Origin: Puccinellia tenuiflora
Taxonomy: Eukaryota > Streptophyta > Magnoliopsida > Poales > Poaceae
Assembly (NCBI GenBank): GCA_012064385.1
Contig: QRDG01000533.1
Coordinates: 1,799,149-1,863,148, forward strand
Direction: 5' to 3'
Length of the DNA: 64,000 nucleotides
Positions within the stretch are counted from its first letter, which is position 1. Each line of letters begins with the position of its first letter. Both the position numbers and the translations under genes were made by a program. Under the pieces are notes generated by a model. It was not told the DNA's origin. It did no database searches and was given only the letters and a program-made list of their open reading frames with translations. This document shows, piece after piece, positions 47,211-58,632 of this stretch.

Positions 47211-49854
47211 CTACATGGCAGACTCCGACCGAGAACGGCCCTTCCTAGCGGCCAACTCTGCAGCCTTGGCGATTCTCTTCTCGAAGGTGGCAACCAGCTC
47301 CGCAGCCAGCTGACTTGCCCGCGCCTTCACAGAGCTAAGGGACGCGGTCTTGCCATCAGGCCTCCGAGGGAAGTCGCTGACAACCTTCTCAAAGTCACCT
47401 GCGACTTGGTGACCAAGTAGGAGCTGGAAAGTGAGCTCTGAGCCGCGTACCGTCTGCGCACGCGTGAAGTCCGCAATGGTGGTCGCGTCGCCTTCGAACG
47501 GAGCCGCAAGAGCGTCAACGGTGTCCGGCGACGGCTGGTTGGGGAAGATGCTCCGGTGCACGGTCGCCAAGGCATCTTTCGACTTCTGCAGCGCCGCCGA
47601 AGATTGCTGCAGCGCAGTCGAAGCATACGCGTAGGCGCGGTCAACAAAGCCAACAGCTTTCTCCAGGTCGACATCCTCACTGGAGATCTCTCCCGGAGGA
47701 GCGCCTCCGCACGGCTCTGAACAACGAAGAGAAACACTTATAAGACATCAGAAGTCGACACAAGACAAAGTAGGCAATGAGCCGAGATACTTACCTCCAA
47801 TTGCATTGGCGAGTGCGAGCAAGCGTTCAACCTGGGTTTTCTCTAGATCACCCCGGTTTTGCTCACGCTTTTGAGCTGCACCCAGGGATCTCTCCAGCTC
47901 CGCGATCCGCTTCGCCATGCTCTCCTTCTCGCCTGTGGATCATCGGAGCAAGGTCAACAATGAAGACAGTCGAAGCACCTCTTGAATGCAAGGGTTAGTA
48001 CTCACTGTTGGCTTGCTCCAGAGCAGTGCGGAGTCGATCCCCCTCCTTCTCCATTCGCATGAAGGCCGTGGCTCCCTCCAGCAGCTGGCGACAAAACGGC
48101 TGTACAAAGAACAAGATATCAATCTGCGCCCGACTATTCTAGTCACGCACATCTTCGGGGGCTACTCCCATCGGGAGCGCTGTTCGCGCACCCGATACAG
48201 ATATTGAAGACTGCATTAAGAGACACTTACATGCTCAAGCAATCCAGCATCCAACAAGGTCGCATCAGCAGTCTTCAAGGTCGACGCATCACCCACCTGC
48301 GGCTCTTCTTCGGTCGCCTTCGCGGTCTGCTCCAACACGGGAGCAGAAGTGTGCTCCATCTCTGGAGGCGAAGAACCGACAGCGCCAGTGCGGTTGCTAC
48401 GACAGGATACTTCAATTCAAATACTCGCAAAGGCGAAAAGAGCACTCGACAGAACAAGGTGATGGTTGCAAGACTAACCTGGTGATGTCCTGATCATCAT
48501 CGCTGCCCAGGGAGACGGATGGCATCCTCGCGAACCCAGCCGGTGGCGCAGAGCTAAGAGGAGGCACGACCAAAGGCTCTATCGGGTCGCTCGCGTGTCT
48601 GGCATCCGAGGACGACTCGCTTCCCTCGTCCACGTCCTCCACCTCCACTCGCTTCGCGGGTGACGAAGCCGAAGCAGACTCGCCAACCTTTCGCCTTGGC
48701 CGCTTGTGCAGCGGCTCTTCGTCTTCATCATCCTCCTCCACCTCTTCGCTCGGAGAGTTAGCGGAAGGAAGTTCATCGTCATCATTCTCGTCCTCCTTCA
48801 AGATCTCTGCCTCTTCATGAGGACCGTTCTCTATCAGCGGAGGAAGGCTGACAAAGCTGGAACGACCCTGTCAAAAATTCGGGTCAGACAAAAGAAAATT
48901 TCGACAGAACGTACAAGACAGAAGCACAACAAAAAGGAAGCTTACCTCAGGCACTGGGTTGTTCGGCCCATACGGCTCCACCGGGCACTTCACGTTGCAA
49001 GTATCGGCGGCTCGGAGGCTGGTGATGCTCCTCACCTTCGACTCGACTTCTTCGTCGCCAAGTTCATTGTCGGTCTCGAGCTCCCACATCGGGTGGATGC
49101 GAGAACGGAGCGGTTGCACCCGAAGCCTGAAGAAGGTGGCAATCAGATGCACCCCACCTGCCTCGCACCCAAGGGTCTTCAGAAGATCGCGGAGGAGCGC
49201 CAGCAGCGGTTTGGTTGCCTCCCTGTCTTCCTTTGACAGCGGGTGCGTCCACGCCTTCGTCTTCATCAACGCGCGATCGGCTGCGAAGTCGGGAAGGCCT
49301 TCTTGGTCGCACTTGACATAGAACCATTTCTTCCGCCAGTTCTGGACGGAGTCGGACTTCTTTATCTGGAAGTACGTGGTGTCGCCACGCACTTGGATGC
49401 CGAAGCCGCCGACGGGGTAGACCTGCTTCGACTTCCCAACGTTCCTCCTGACGAGGAACAGTGACTTCCAGAGAAGCCGGTTGGGAGAGATTCCCAAAAA
49501 GCACTCGCAGAGCACGATAAAGCTCGCGATACTCAAGACACTATTGGGAGTCAGATCGTGGATCTGAATCCCATAAGCGTACATGAGACCACGAACAAAA
49601 TCGTGGATGGGGAACCCAAAACCCCGTGTAAGGAACTCCACGAAGCAGACGCGTTCCCCATCGTGAGGGGAGGGGAGTACCTCTTTTCCCGGAGCACGCA
49701 CGGCCGCCTGGTCCGCCGGCGGCAGCAACCCCTGCGCGCGGAGGCTCTCGAGATCGGTCTTCTTCACCGACGACTTGACCCAGTCGCCGTCCACCTTCTT
49801 CATGCCCGCATCGGCGGCGGTGCCCTCGGTGGTCTTCGCTCTCTTCAAGCCCAT
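47211..49854 (-). CDS. Antisense gene of the Tat element, six exons, 733 aa, intact
   Basis: Minus-strand exons 49854-48946, 48867-48479, 48396-48231, 48099-48006, 47932-47795 and 47716-47211. Donors and acceptors are all GT-AG and the sum is 2202 bases, 734 codons with stop. The N-terminal domain has GFGFPIHDFVRGLMYAYGIQ, LTPNSVLSIASFIVLCECF and LGISPNRLLWKSLFLVRR. This is the pattern Pfam calls 'putative gypsy type transposon' (PF04195, from memory). Then come an acidic region with KRPRRK and SPAKR (a possible nuclear signal), a coiled coil (EKESMAKRIAELERSLGAAQ), and a helical C-terminus. A TATA box lies upstream. Function is unknown. Presence in antisense orientation in Tat elements is established; intactness in this dead element is what is odd. 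Confidence 0.78.
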
Positions 49855-49990
49855 CTTCGCTCGGGAGAGTGGAGAAAGCTCTGGAGAACTGGGCGCAAGG
49901 GCAGCAATGGAGGAGCAGCACTGGAGGAGAAAGCAGAGGAGATGGCGGCGAAATGAGGATGGCGTGAACTGTTCCCCACCGCGGTGAAAA

Positions 49991-49997
49991 TTATATA
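49991..49997 (-). promoter_or_regulatory. TATA box for the antisense gene
   Basis: TATATAA on the minus strand, about 140 bases upstream of the ATG at 49854, in GC-rich sequence. It would give a ~100-base 5' UTR. Confidence 0.5.
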
Positions 49998-50818
49998 CCG
50001 CGGGGTCAGTTCATCCTGGTCGTCCTCCACGAAGCGGCAATTCGAGGTAACATCTGGTCGTCCACGTGTCGCGCGGAGATAGCAACCGTCGCCGCCCACG
50101 CCACCCACTATGCGCGGGAATCGAGGCGCCATCATCATGCCGCGAAAATTTCACGCCCAACGGTCAGAACAGTCAATACTGACACTGGGACCACCCTGTT
50201 ACGTCCCATCGGATGCAGAGCATGCCGAAAACGTCAGCCCTGACGTCATCTGCGGAGGCGTATCAAGTAAGCCAATGGGCTGATGGAGCACCCGGACAGC
50301 TCTTTCGAGTGCAACAAAGATACAGTAAGCTCTGAGAGCTGAGTCGACTCGACAAACTCGTTCGAGTGCCAGAGAAATACAGTAAGCTCCATGAGCTGAG
50401 CAAACTTATGTAGTAAGCCAAACTGGCCGAGTACAAAGTAAGTCATGCAAAGCAAGTTGCGACTCCGTAAAATTGAGTCCCTTCTTCACTCCCATCGGGA
50501 GCGGGCTTTTCGACTGAAGGAAAAATTGAGTTTAACCTCAATTGCAAGCAATTCAGCTTAATCTCGGGGGCTACTCCCATCGGGAGCGCTGTTCGCGCTC
50601 CCGAATGACTCAAAACAATCGCAGTCGAAAAAACACCGACCGGAGCAACACTCGCAGTTTCCACCCTGCAGTCGATGTTTCGACCAAGGAATCCTCCATA
50701 AGCCCTGAACAGCCGGAGTCGATAATTTTATTTGTTCCTTTCAGGAACCTGGTGGCGTGCCCGGAAGAAAGGAGTCCTTTACCCGATTCTCCGATTCGAC
50801 TAAGCACTCGGGGGCTAC

Positions 50819-51289
50819 TGTCATGGGGTTACTCTTTGACTACCCCACGGTGGTGATACCTGGGTCACGCCAAGTCCATCAACCCTATGGCGAGGGCCCA
50901 AGGAAGGCCCAAGGAGGACGACGTGCGGCCCAAGACAGTCGGCGATAGGCCATCAGAGTCATTCATCCTGTAAGTGCCATCGGCACCGTTCACCCGAGAC
51001 CCAGCCTATTGTATAAAGGCTGGGAGGGTCCTTCGTCTAGGGTAGGCAAGCAACTAGCGAACACCACCTCATAGCCGCCAGTTAAACCCTAGCGAGATTG
51101 CCATCTCGCCATTGTAGCCACGCTCATCAGCAATAACCAGACAAGCAGGAGTAGGGTGTTATCCTCCGGGAGCCTGAACCTGGGTAAATCGCCCCCTGTT
51201 AGCCGTCGTGATCACCAACGTTCATCTTCCTCCCCTTCAATCAACCCAAGTTACTCAACCCAGGGAATTGCCGAGTCCTAACCTCGTCA
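50819..51289 (+). repeat. 3' LTR of the Tat element
   Basis: Same length as the 5' LTR, with ten differences by eye. It is preceded by the polypurine tract GCACTCGGGGGCTAC and followed by the target duplication AAGTT. Confidence 0.9.
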
Positions 51290-51294
51290 AAGTT

Positions 51295-53303
51295 GGTTTG
51301 CAATTTGTCATGAGTTGAACACATGTGCATTTTAATTTATGAGCACTAACCCTCTAATCAAATTATGAGAAGTTTTGTGTGAAGGGAGTTTTTAAGTTCC
51401 AAAGGAGAGGAATATGAAGAAATCGAGGATGTATCAGAGCTCAAGCTTGGGGATGCCCCCATGGCACCCCCTCTGAATATCAAGAACTATCAAGAGTCAA
51501 AGCTTGGGGATGCCCAAGGCATCCCCTCATCTTCATCGACTATCATAAGGTCGTCTTCGTTGAACTTCGTTTTTATCACTTTACATATTATGTGCTATGC
51601 TTGGAGCGTCTTTTTCAGTTTTTTTTGTTTGTTTGTTGGTCATATCTTTATTGGATCCTAGCTTTATTTGTGTAGGAGAGAGACACGCTCTATTTTTCGT
51701 TTGAATACTCCTTTGCTTCGCTTATATCTTTTTGAGTATTCTTAGCTACTGTCTGTTTTCTAGTAAGCTCTCGCTTTTAGATTTTATCTTGTTTAGAGCT
51801 GCTAGTTGTTAAGTTAAACTCTCTTGTTCTTCATTTATATTTGTTGGAGAGTTGTTGTTGAAAAATTGCTTGAATTGTCAATGCGACAAAATGCTATTTG
51901 TGTGATGATAGAATAAAATGAAAAGTCTGCATAGTTTTGTAGACCATGGTGTGGATACTTGATGCTTATCAATTGTTTTGAGATGTTAAGTTGAATGCTT
52001 AAACTTGCTGGTTATTTGAGTTGAATTGATTAGTAAAGAAATATGGTTGAAAGCTTGAAATTGTGTGGTTTTTCACAGTTGTTAATTCATAGTGCTAATC
52101 TTACCATCAAAAGAATTGTTTGGTCAACAAGGGAGACGGTGTAGAGTTTTTATGGTTATGATCGGTAGATGTCTTATGTTGTTCTGTTACCGGTTATTGA
52201 TAGATGTTTGCTTCAAATACTTTTTTTTGCTAAGCCTAAAAATTCGTACTGAGTGTATGGTTCACTCGTGCATCCAATCCCCAAAGCCAAACTTTCTTGC
52301 CAGCTGAGTCCACCATATCTACCTATGCATGGTATTTCCTGCCATTCCAAGTAAATTTGTCATGTGCTATCTTTAAAAATTCAAAATACTCCTTTTTGTG
52401 CCTCTGTTTTTAAGCTCATGAGGGAGCAGTAGAGAGCTAGATATAACTCGTGACGAGCAAGGTCATTTCCCCCCTTTCACCCGGTGTCGATGGATTACGT
52501 CTTCACTTGAATCAACCCGAGAGCAGCTTAAGCAAAATATAAATATAACTCACCAATTCTCCTCCGCGCAATGAAAATCTGAGAAATCAGCTCAAAACAT
52601 TGGACAGTGGTGAAACCAAGGAGAAAGAGGAGCGTACTCGCTCCTCTAAAAACCAGCTGCTCTCACAAGTCTAAAAACCTTGCTTGTCATGAGGGACTAG
52701 ATAGCTTCTCTGTTGTGAAGTCGTTGACAAAAGCATGCATACCTCAAAATCATTTTACTTCTGTTTTAAAAACCAAAAAGCTCTAGCACATGACTAATCC
52801 CTGCTTCCCTCTGCGAAGGGCTTTTCTTTTACTTTTAATGTTGAGTCAGTTTTCCTCTTCCTTCTATCTCCACCAAAGCAAACATCTAGCATTGACCCTG
52901 GGTATCATTGATCATATTGCATTGTCAGATTAAACATGAATCTTTATATTGACTTTACCGTTGGAAGTTGAAGCTTTTTGCTAAAACTTGCAACTTCTTT
53001 GTTTTGATTCTCAAACACTTTTGTCATGGAATTATTAATTTTGAGAATTAATCAAATATGTGGATCACATTGCTTTCATGTCTTTAACGTACTATTTATG
53101 AAAGGTTTTGCTTGAATGATTCAACTTGGTTATTCATGCTTTCTTGCTATCAACTATAGACAATTGTTTTGTATCACTTCATTCACATCCTATGCTTTAC
53201 ATTACTATCTTGATCATGTTTGTGTTGGTTGCATGTCTAATCAAAAATTATTTTGTTATCACTTACCTACTCGAGGACGAGTAGGAGTTAAGCTTGGGGA
53301 TGC
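51295..53303 (+). other. 3' non-coding interior of the Athila-like element
   Basis: Resumes directly after the Tat insertion. No ORF of note. It contains two copies of AAGCTTGGGGATGC (51446 and 51500), each able to pair with a downstream C-run. It ends with a hairpin TACTCG-AGGA-CGAGTA (53268-53283) and the tract AAGCTTGGGGATGC against the 3' LTR. Confidence 0.7.
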
Positions 53304-55237
53304 TGATACGTCTCAAACGTATCTATAATTTTTTAGTGATCCATGCTAGTTTTGTGATGTTGTCACATGTTTTTAATATCATATTACATCATTTTTATGT
53401 ATTTTGTCGGACTAACCTATTGACAAGATGCCCAGTGCCAGTTCCCTGTTTTTGTGCTGAAATTGTTGCAGAAAGTTACTTCTGGAAATATTCTCGGAAT
53501 TGGACGAAAATTTACGGAGATTTTTTATTGGAAAAATGAGGAAGGAGCCAGAAGGACGACTCCAGGGGACCCACACAGGCCAGGGGCGGCCCTCTGCCGC
53601 GGCCTAGGGCCCACCCGTGGGTCGGACCCGCCCCTGCCCTGTGCGGCACCCCTCGGCCGCCTCTGACGCCTATAAAATCACATCTGACGCAAAAACCCTA
53701 ACCCCCGAAGGATTTTCCCAAATACGCAACAGAGCTCCGCCGCCATCGCCGACAAGTTTCGGGGGTCAGATTGATCCTGTTCCGGCACCCTGCCGGAGGG
53801 GGNACAGAAAACAGGATTCGCCAGCGGTAAGTGCGACCTAGCAGGGCTAAATTACCACTGGCGAACACCGTTTTCTGTTCGCCAGCGGTATAATGGGTAC
53901 CGCTGGCGCATAGGAGTGTTGTTCGCCAGCGGTAAGTTAGCGCCGCTGGGTCACACTTACCGCTGGCGAACACCATTTCCTGTGCGCCAGTGATACATTC
54001 CTACCGCTGGCGAACAAAAATATACGTTCGCCAGCGCTAAACAGCGCTGGCGAACATTTATTTCTGTTCGCCAGCGGTAGCTCGGCGGCTATAGCCAGTT
54101 TCCTACTAGTGCCCCTCTCCGAGCCGCCACCGCCTCGCCGGGCTACTGCCCACAAGGGCAGCCGCCGCCCCTCTCCGAGCCGCCACCGCCTCGCCGGGCT
54201 GCTTCCCCCAAGGGCCGCCGCCGTCGCCGTCTCTCCTCCGGGCTGCACCTCTCCATCAAGCTCCCACTCACCATGGCCATGCGTGAGTAGTCTCCACCGG
54301 GGCTGAGGCTTATACAAGTAGCTATGTGGTTATCTCTCTCTCCCATGATGTGATTTTCGTTGTGATCATGAGCTTTGTTAGTGTAGTTGAATACATGATG
54401 TTTTCCTATGTGTAATGGATATGATGTTGCTCAAGTGGTGTTATTTAGTACAATTTCCGGAGCCACCGTTGTGATCATGGTACCTCGGTGACAGGATGGG
54501 TGCCGTGTGTGACTCTATGGATAATAGATTGGAAGGATCTTCATCATGAGTTTGTTCTTTATTTGTTGGATTGAATAGATCATGAGGTTTCTTGATGCTT
54601 GTGTTATTGAAGAAAGAGACTATTCAAGAAATAGGTTGTGGTGTTTGTTAGTACTATCTTTGGATGCGGATAGTGACAGCATGAAGTGTCCATAGATGTG
54701 GAATACGAACTTTAAGGTGTGCTTTTCGTAGCCCTACGCAATTCTCATCCTATTTGATCCACAAAAGAATGATCTCCGAGTAACGTCTACCACGCATGTA
54801 TTTTTGTGGGAACTATCATGTGTTTAATTATGTTAATGATGTTGAGAGTAGTCACTAGTGAAAGTATGAAGCCTAGGCCTTGTTTCCAAGCATTGATACA
54901 CCGTTTTTAGTCACTTTGTCACTTGTTTGCTTGCTGCCATTTTTATTACAGAATTACAAAATCACCTTTTACCATCCATATCACATGCATTTTACCATCT
55001 CTTCGCCGAACTAGTGCACCTATACAACTGACAATTGTATTAGGTGTGTTGGGGACACAAGAGACTTCTTGTATCTTAATTGCAGGGTTGCTTGAGGGGG
55101 ATATCTTTGACCTCTACCTCCCGTGGATTCGATAAACCTTGGGTTACTCACTTAAGGGAAATTTGCCGCTGTCCTACAAACCTCTGTGCTTGGAGGCCCA
55201 ACAAGTCTACAAGAATAAAAGTGTGTAGTAGATATCA
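53304..55237 (+). repeat. 3' LTR of the Athila-like element, with a CACTA insertion
   Basis: TGATACGTCTCAAACGTATC to GTGTAGTAGATATCA, close to 31415-32923. Bases 53803-54290 differ because of the CACTA end and adjacent sequence, including a ~60-base tandem duplication of CCCCTCTCCGAGCCGCCACC just after it. Confidence 0.85.
53804..54111. mobile_element. CACTA transposon end, truncated at a gap
   Basis: Ends CCAGTTTCCTACTAGTG (reverse complement CACTAGTAGGAAACTGG). The body is made of repeated GTTCGCCAGCGGTA and TACCGCTGGCGAAC inverted units, typical subterminal repeats. The other terminus is missing at the N at 53803. Confidence 0.75.
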
Positions 55238-55860
55238 CACGGCCGGCTGTGATCTCCTCCACCTCCTCGATGCCTACTCCGGCTACCATCAAATACCGCT
55301 GAACCCGGACGATCAACTCAAGACCGCCTTCATCACCCCCTACGGACCGTTCTGCTACACCACCATGCCGTTCGGCTTGAAGAATGCGGGAGCAACGTAC
55401 CAGCGATGCATGCAGAAATGCCTGCACGACCAAATCGGTCGCAACGCGCACGCATACGTTGACGACATCGTCATCAAAACCAAGGAGAAGCGCACCCTGC
55501 TCGATGACCTCAAGGAGACGTTCGACAACCTACGACGGTTCCAAATGAAGCTCAATCCGGAGAAATGCGTGTTCGGCGTGCCGGCCGGACAGCTGCTCGG
55601 TTTCCTCGTATCGGCGCGAGGAATCGAAGCCAACCCGGAGAAGACCAAGGAGCGTCAAGGACATCCAGAAGTTCACCGGCTGTCTGGCCTCCCTCAGCCG
55701 CTTCATCAGCCGGCTGGGAGAAAAAGCTCTTCCGCTGTATCACCTGTTGAAGAAGACGGACAAGTTCATCTGGAGCAAGGCGGCCGACGCCGCCTTCATT
55801 GAGCTCAAGCGAGCACTCGTCACCACCCCCGTGCTAGCGCCTCCAACCCCGAAGGAGCCC
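55238..55860 (+). pseudogene. Tat-lineage reverse transcriptase fragment
   Basis: LLDAYSGYHQIPLNPDDQLK, FITPYGPFCYTTMPFGLKNA and YVDDIVIKT mark the RT palm. After GIEANPEK a short internal deletion shifts the frame, and the thumb/RNase H start (KFTGCLASLSRFISRLGEKA) continues in another frame to 55860. It is cut on both sides by Athila-like LTRs. It is not the same copy as the pol at 40710-44771. Confidence 0.85.
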
Positions 55861-57457
55861 TGATACGTCTCAAACGTACCTATAATTTTTGAGCGATCCA
55901 TGCTAGTTTTGTGATATTGTCACATGTTTTTACTGTTATTTATATCATTTTTATGCATTTTGTCGGACTAACCTATTGACATGATGCCCAGTGCCAGTTC
56001 CCTGTTTTTGCTGTCTTTTTGTTTCAGAAATTAACTTCTGGAAATATTCTCGGAATTGGACGAAAATTTATGGGGATTATTTTTACGCCAAGATGAAGAC
56101 GGAGTCCGAATGGCAGCCTCGGAGGCGTCCCACAGGGCACACGCGGGTACCAGCCGCGGCCTTGGGGGCCCGGTGGGCCCGCCCCTCCCCTGTGGGCACC
56201 TCCTCGGCCCCCTCCGACTCCTATAAAATCACAATTAACCTAAAAATGTCGAGGCGGCGATTATTTTCCAGAAACTCGACCCCGACGCGCCGTCATCGAA
56301 AACCCTAGTTCGGGGTCCAATCTGAAGCTGATCCCGGCACTTTGTCGGAGGGGAGATCGATCTCGGAGGGCTCTTCATCGACATGCCTTCCTCCAGGATG
56401 ATTTGTGAGTAGTCTCACCTTGGACTACGGGTCCATGGCAGTAGTTAGATGGTAGTATCTCTCTCTTGTGCTTCATGTCTTATGATCTTGTGAGCCGCCT
56501 AACATGATCAAGATCGATTATTATAATGCTATGTGATGTGTTTGCTGGGATCCGATGGATTATGAAGTTATGTTTAGATTGTGCATGATTCTTATATGAG
56601 TAATTTATCTTCTTGCATGCTCTCCTTTGTGCGTAGTTACTTTGGCCAAGTGATTGTGTGTATCTCCAAGAGAGGGTATTTATGCTAGATAGTGGGTTCA
56701 TGCCCCCTTTTGTTCCTGGGCACGAGTGACAGAAACATCTAAGGGCGAGGGTGTGCTATTGCTACTAAGGGTAAAACAGCGGTGTTAATGTCTATTTTGA
56801 TATTAGTATTGCTTACTTCATGCACTTTACTTAATGCAATTGTCTGTTGCTTGCAACTTAATACCATTGGGTGACAGGCTGGATAGCGATCCCACGGTGG
56901 ACTATTTAGATAAAGACGCAGTTGGACTCAACGGTCTTTGTTCCTTGTCGTGATGCCTCCATAAATATTATCATGCCCTATTTTTCATAGCTAAATTGGG
57001 TTTGTGTCATGATCTTGTCAATTGCCTAGCTGTAATTCGTTCACCCATCACATGCATATTTTATTTACTTGAGAAACTCCACTAGTGAACCCATGATCCC
57101 CGATCTATCTTTTTTACATTGTTTTCAACTTCATTTACTTGCTTTTAATCATCATTACTCCTCTAGTAACTTTTCATATTTTATCTATTTCATCATACAA
57201 TTAACCGCTTTGTGTTCTGCGAGACCGGAGAGATTGACAACCTCTCCGCCGTTGGGGGCAAAGTATTTTGGTTGAGTGTGTGCAGGTCCACGTCTGTTGA
57301 AGGTATAAGCGCCAGAGATCTTCAACATTCACCTCGTTGTTGATTTCAAAATCCTACTGGTTTGATAAACCCGGTTCTTTAATTGAGGGAAAACTGCTAC
57401 TAGCTACAATTCCGCCTTCGCTTGGGGCACCACCCAACTTAGCAATATCCACCATCA
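55861..57457 (+). repeat. LTR of the second Athila-like element
   Basis: Starts TGATACGTCTCAAACGTACC and ends CAATATCCACCATCA. The first ~200 bases resemble the LTR at 31415, but the 3' half is unrelated, so it is a sister subfamily. Confidence 0.8.
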
Positions 57458-57652
57458 AGCAGTTTTCTGGCGCCATTGCCGGGGACTTTGGAGCTACAGC
57501 AAGGGGAGTCTCATACTCTCAATCTCTTTACTTTGTTTTTGTCTTGCTTGCTTTATATCTCATTTAGTTTATTTTCCTGTTTCAAAATTTTAAAACCCAA
57601 AAAAAAAATTAGTGTAGTCTTTATTTCTGTCTTGTTATTTTATCTTATTATT

Positions 57653-58357
57653 ATGTATTCTACTGAAAACACCAAGTTATGTGACTTTACTAGCACTAAT
57701 AACAATGATTTCATATGCTCTCCAATTGCTCCACCCGCTACTAAAGCGGAATCTTATGAAATTAAACCTGCCTTGCTAAATCTTGTTATGAAAGAGCAAT
57801 TTTCTGGTGCTAGTACTGATGATGCCGCCTCTCATTTAAATAACTTTGTTGAGTTATGTGATATGCAAAAGTATAAAGAGGTGGAAAGTGACATCATAAA
57901 TGCAAAGATGGTTATTGTTGGATTAAATGGTTATTGTCTTTGCCTAAAAATAATGGTTATTGTCTTTGCCTACAAATAACATTTCCCTTTCTCTTTGAGA
58001 GGGAGAGCAAAAGAATGGTTATTGTCTTTGCCTAAAAATAACATTGATTCTTGGATTAAATACAAAGATGGTTTTATTGGAAAATATTATCCACCTGCTA
58101 AAATCATACAACTAAGGAGTAACATTATGAACTTTAGACGATTTGATAATGAACATGTTGCTCAAGCTTGGGAAATAATGAAATATATGGTTAAGAATTG
58201 TCCCACGCATGGATTAACTATGTGGATGGTTATCCAAACTTTTTATGAAGGTTTGAATTTTTCTTCAAGAGCAAAAACCGCCACCTCCCGATTTCCTCAT
58301 ATTTTGTGTGGTTCTATTGATCAAAGAGAAATACACAACCATAGTAATATTAGCTAA
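57653..58357 (+). pseudogene. Athila-like gag, truncated, with filler DNA
   Basis: Starts MYSTENTKLCDFTSTNNNDF, matching the 33116 copy but with the N-terminal frame preserved. At 57898-57980 an insertion made of repeated TGGTTATTGTCTTTGCCTA pieces breaks the frame. The capsid resumes (LRGRAKEWLLSLPKNNIDSW) and ends at about 58270, where it joins unrelated sequence. Protease is absent. Confidence 0.8.
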
Positions 58358-58632
58358 TGTGTAGAATCAACTCATGATATGTCTTTGCTGTACCTATGAG
58401 GATTTCATTTATGGAGACACTAACCCCTCTAATCAAGTTTTATGATGAGTTTTGTGTGAAGAGAACTTTCAAGTGGAAGAGTTGAGGGTGATGAATAAAG
58501 ATCACGAGGGACAAACACTCAAGCTTGGGGATGTTATCCCTAGGCTCACCCTAAATATATCAAATAAGTACAAGAATTCAAGCTTGGGGATGCCAAGCCA
58601 CCTCACTCCAACCATCTTGATACCAAGTAAGA

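Larger units (their letters stand above)
35902..51289 (+). mobile_element. Tat-lineage Gypsy element with two antisense genes
   Basis: Two 471-base LTRs (35902-36372, 50819-51289) differ at 10 positions by my count and are flanked by AAGTT on both sides (35897-35901, 51290-51294). It is a clean insertion into the Athila-like element. Order: LTR, primer site TTGGCGCCGTCTGTGGG (36374-36390), gag, protease, RT, two RNase H domains, integrase, tandem repeats, two antisense genes, polypurine tract (about 50803-50818), LTR. Confidence 0.9.
31415..55237 (+). mobile_element. Athila-like non-autonomous Gypsy element (gag-protease only), with nested insertions
   Basis: LTRs at 31415-32923 and 53304-55237, tRNA-Asp-type primer site, gag-protease (33116-35399), no RT or integrase, then a long 3' non-coding region resuming at 51295 after a nested Tat element. 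The flanks do not match: GCCTC and a Tat LTR on the left, CACGG and an RT fragment on the right. The two ends may therefore derive from different copies. Confidence 0.75.
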
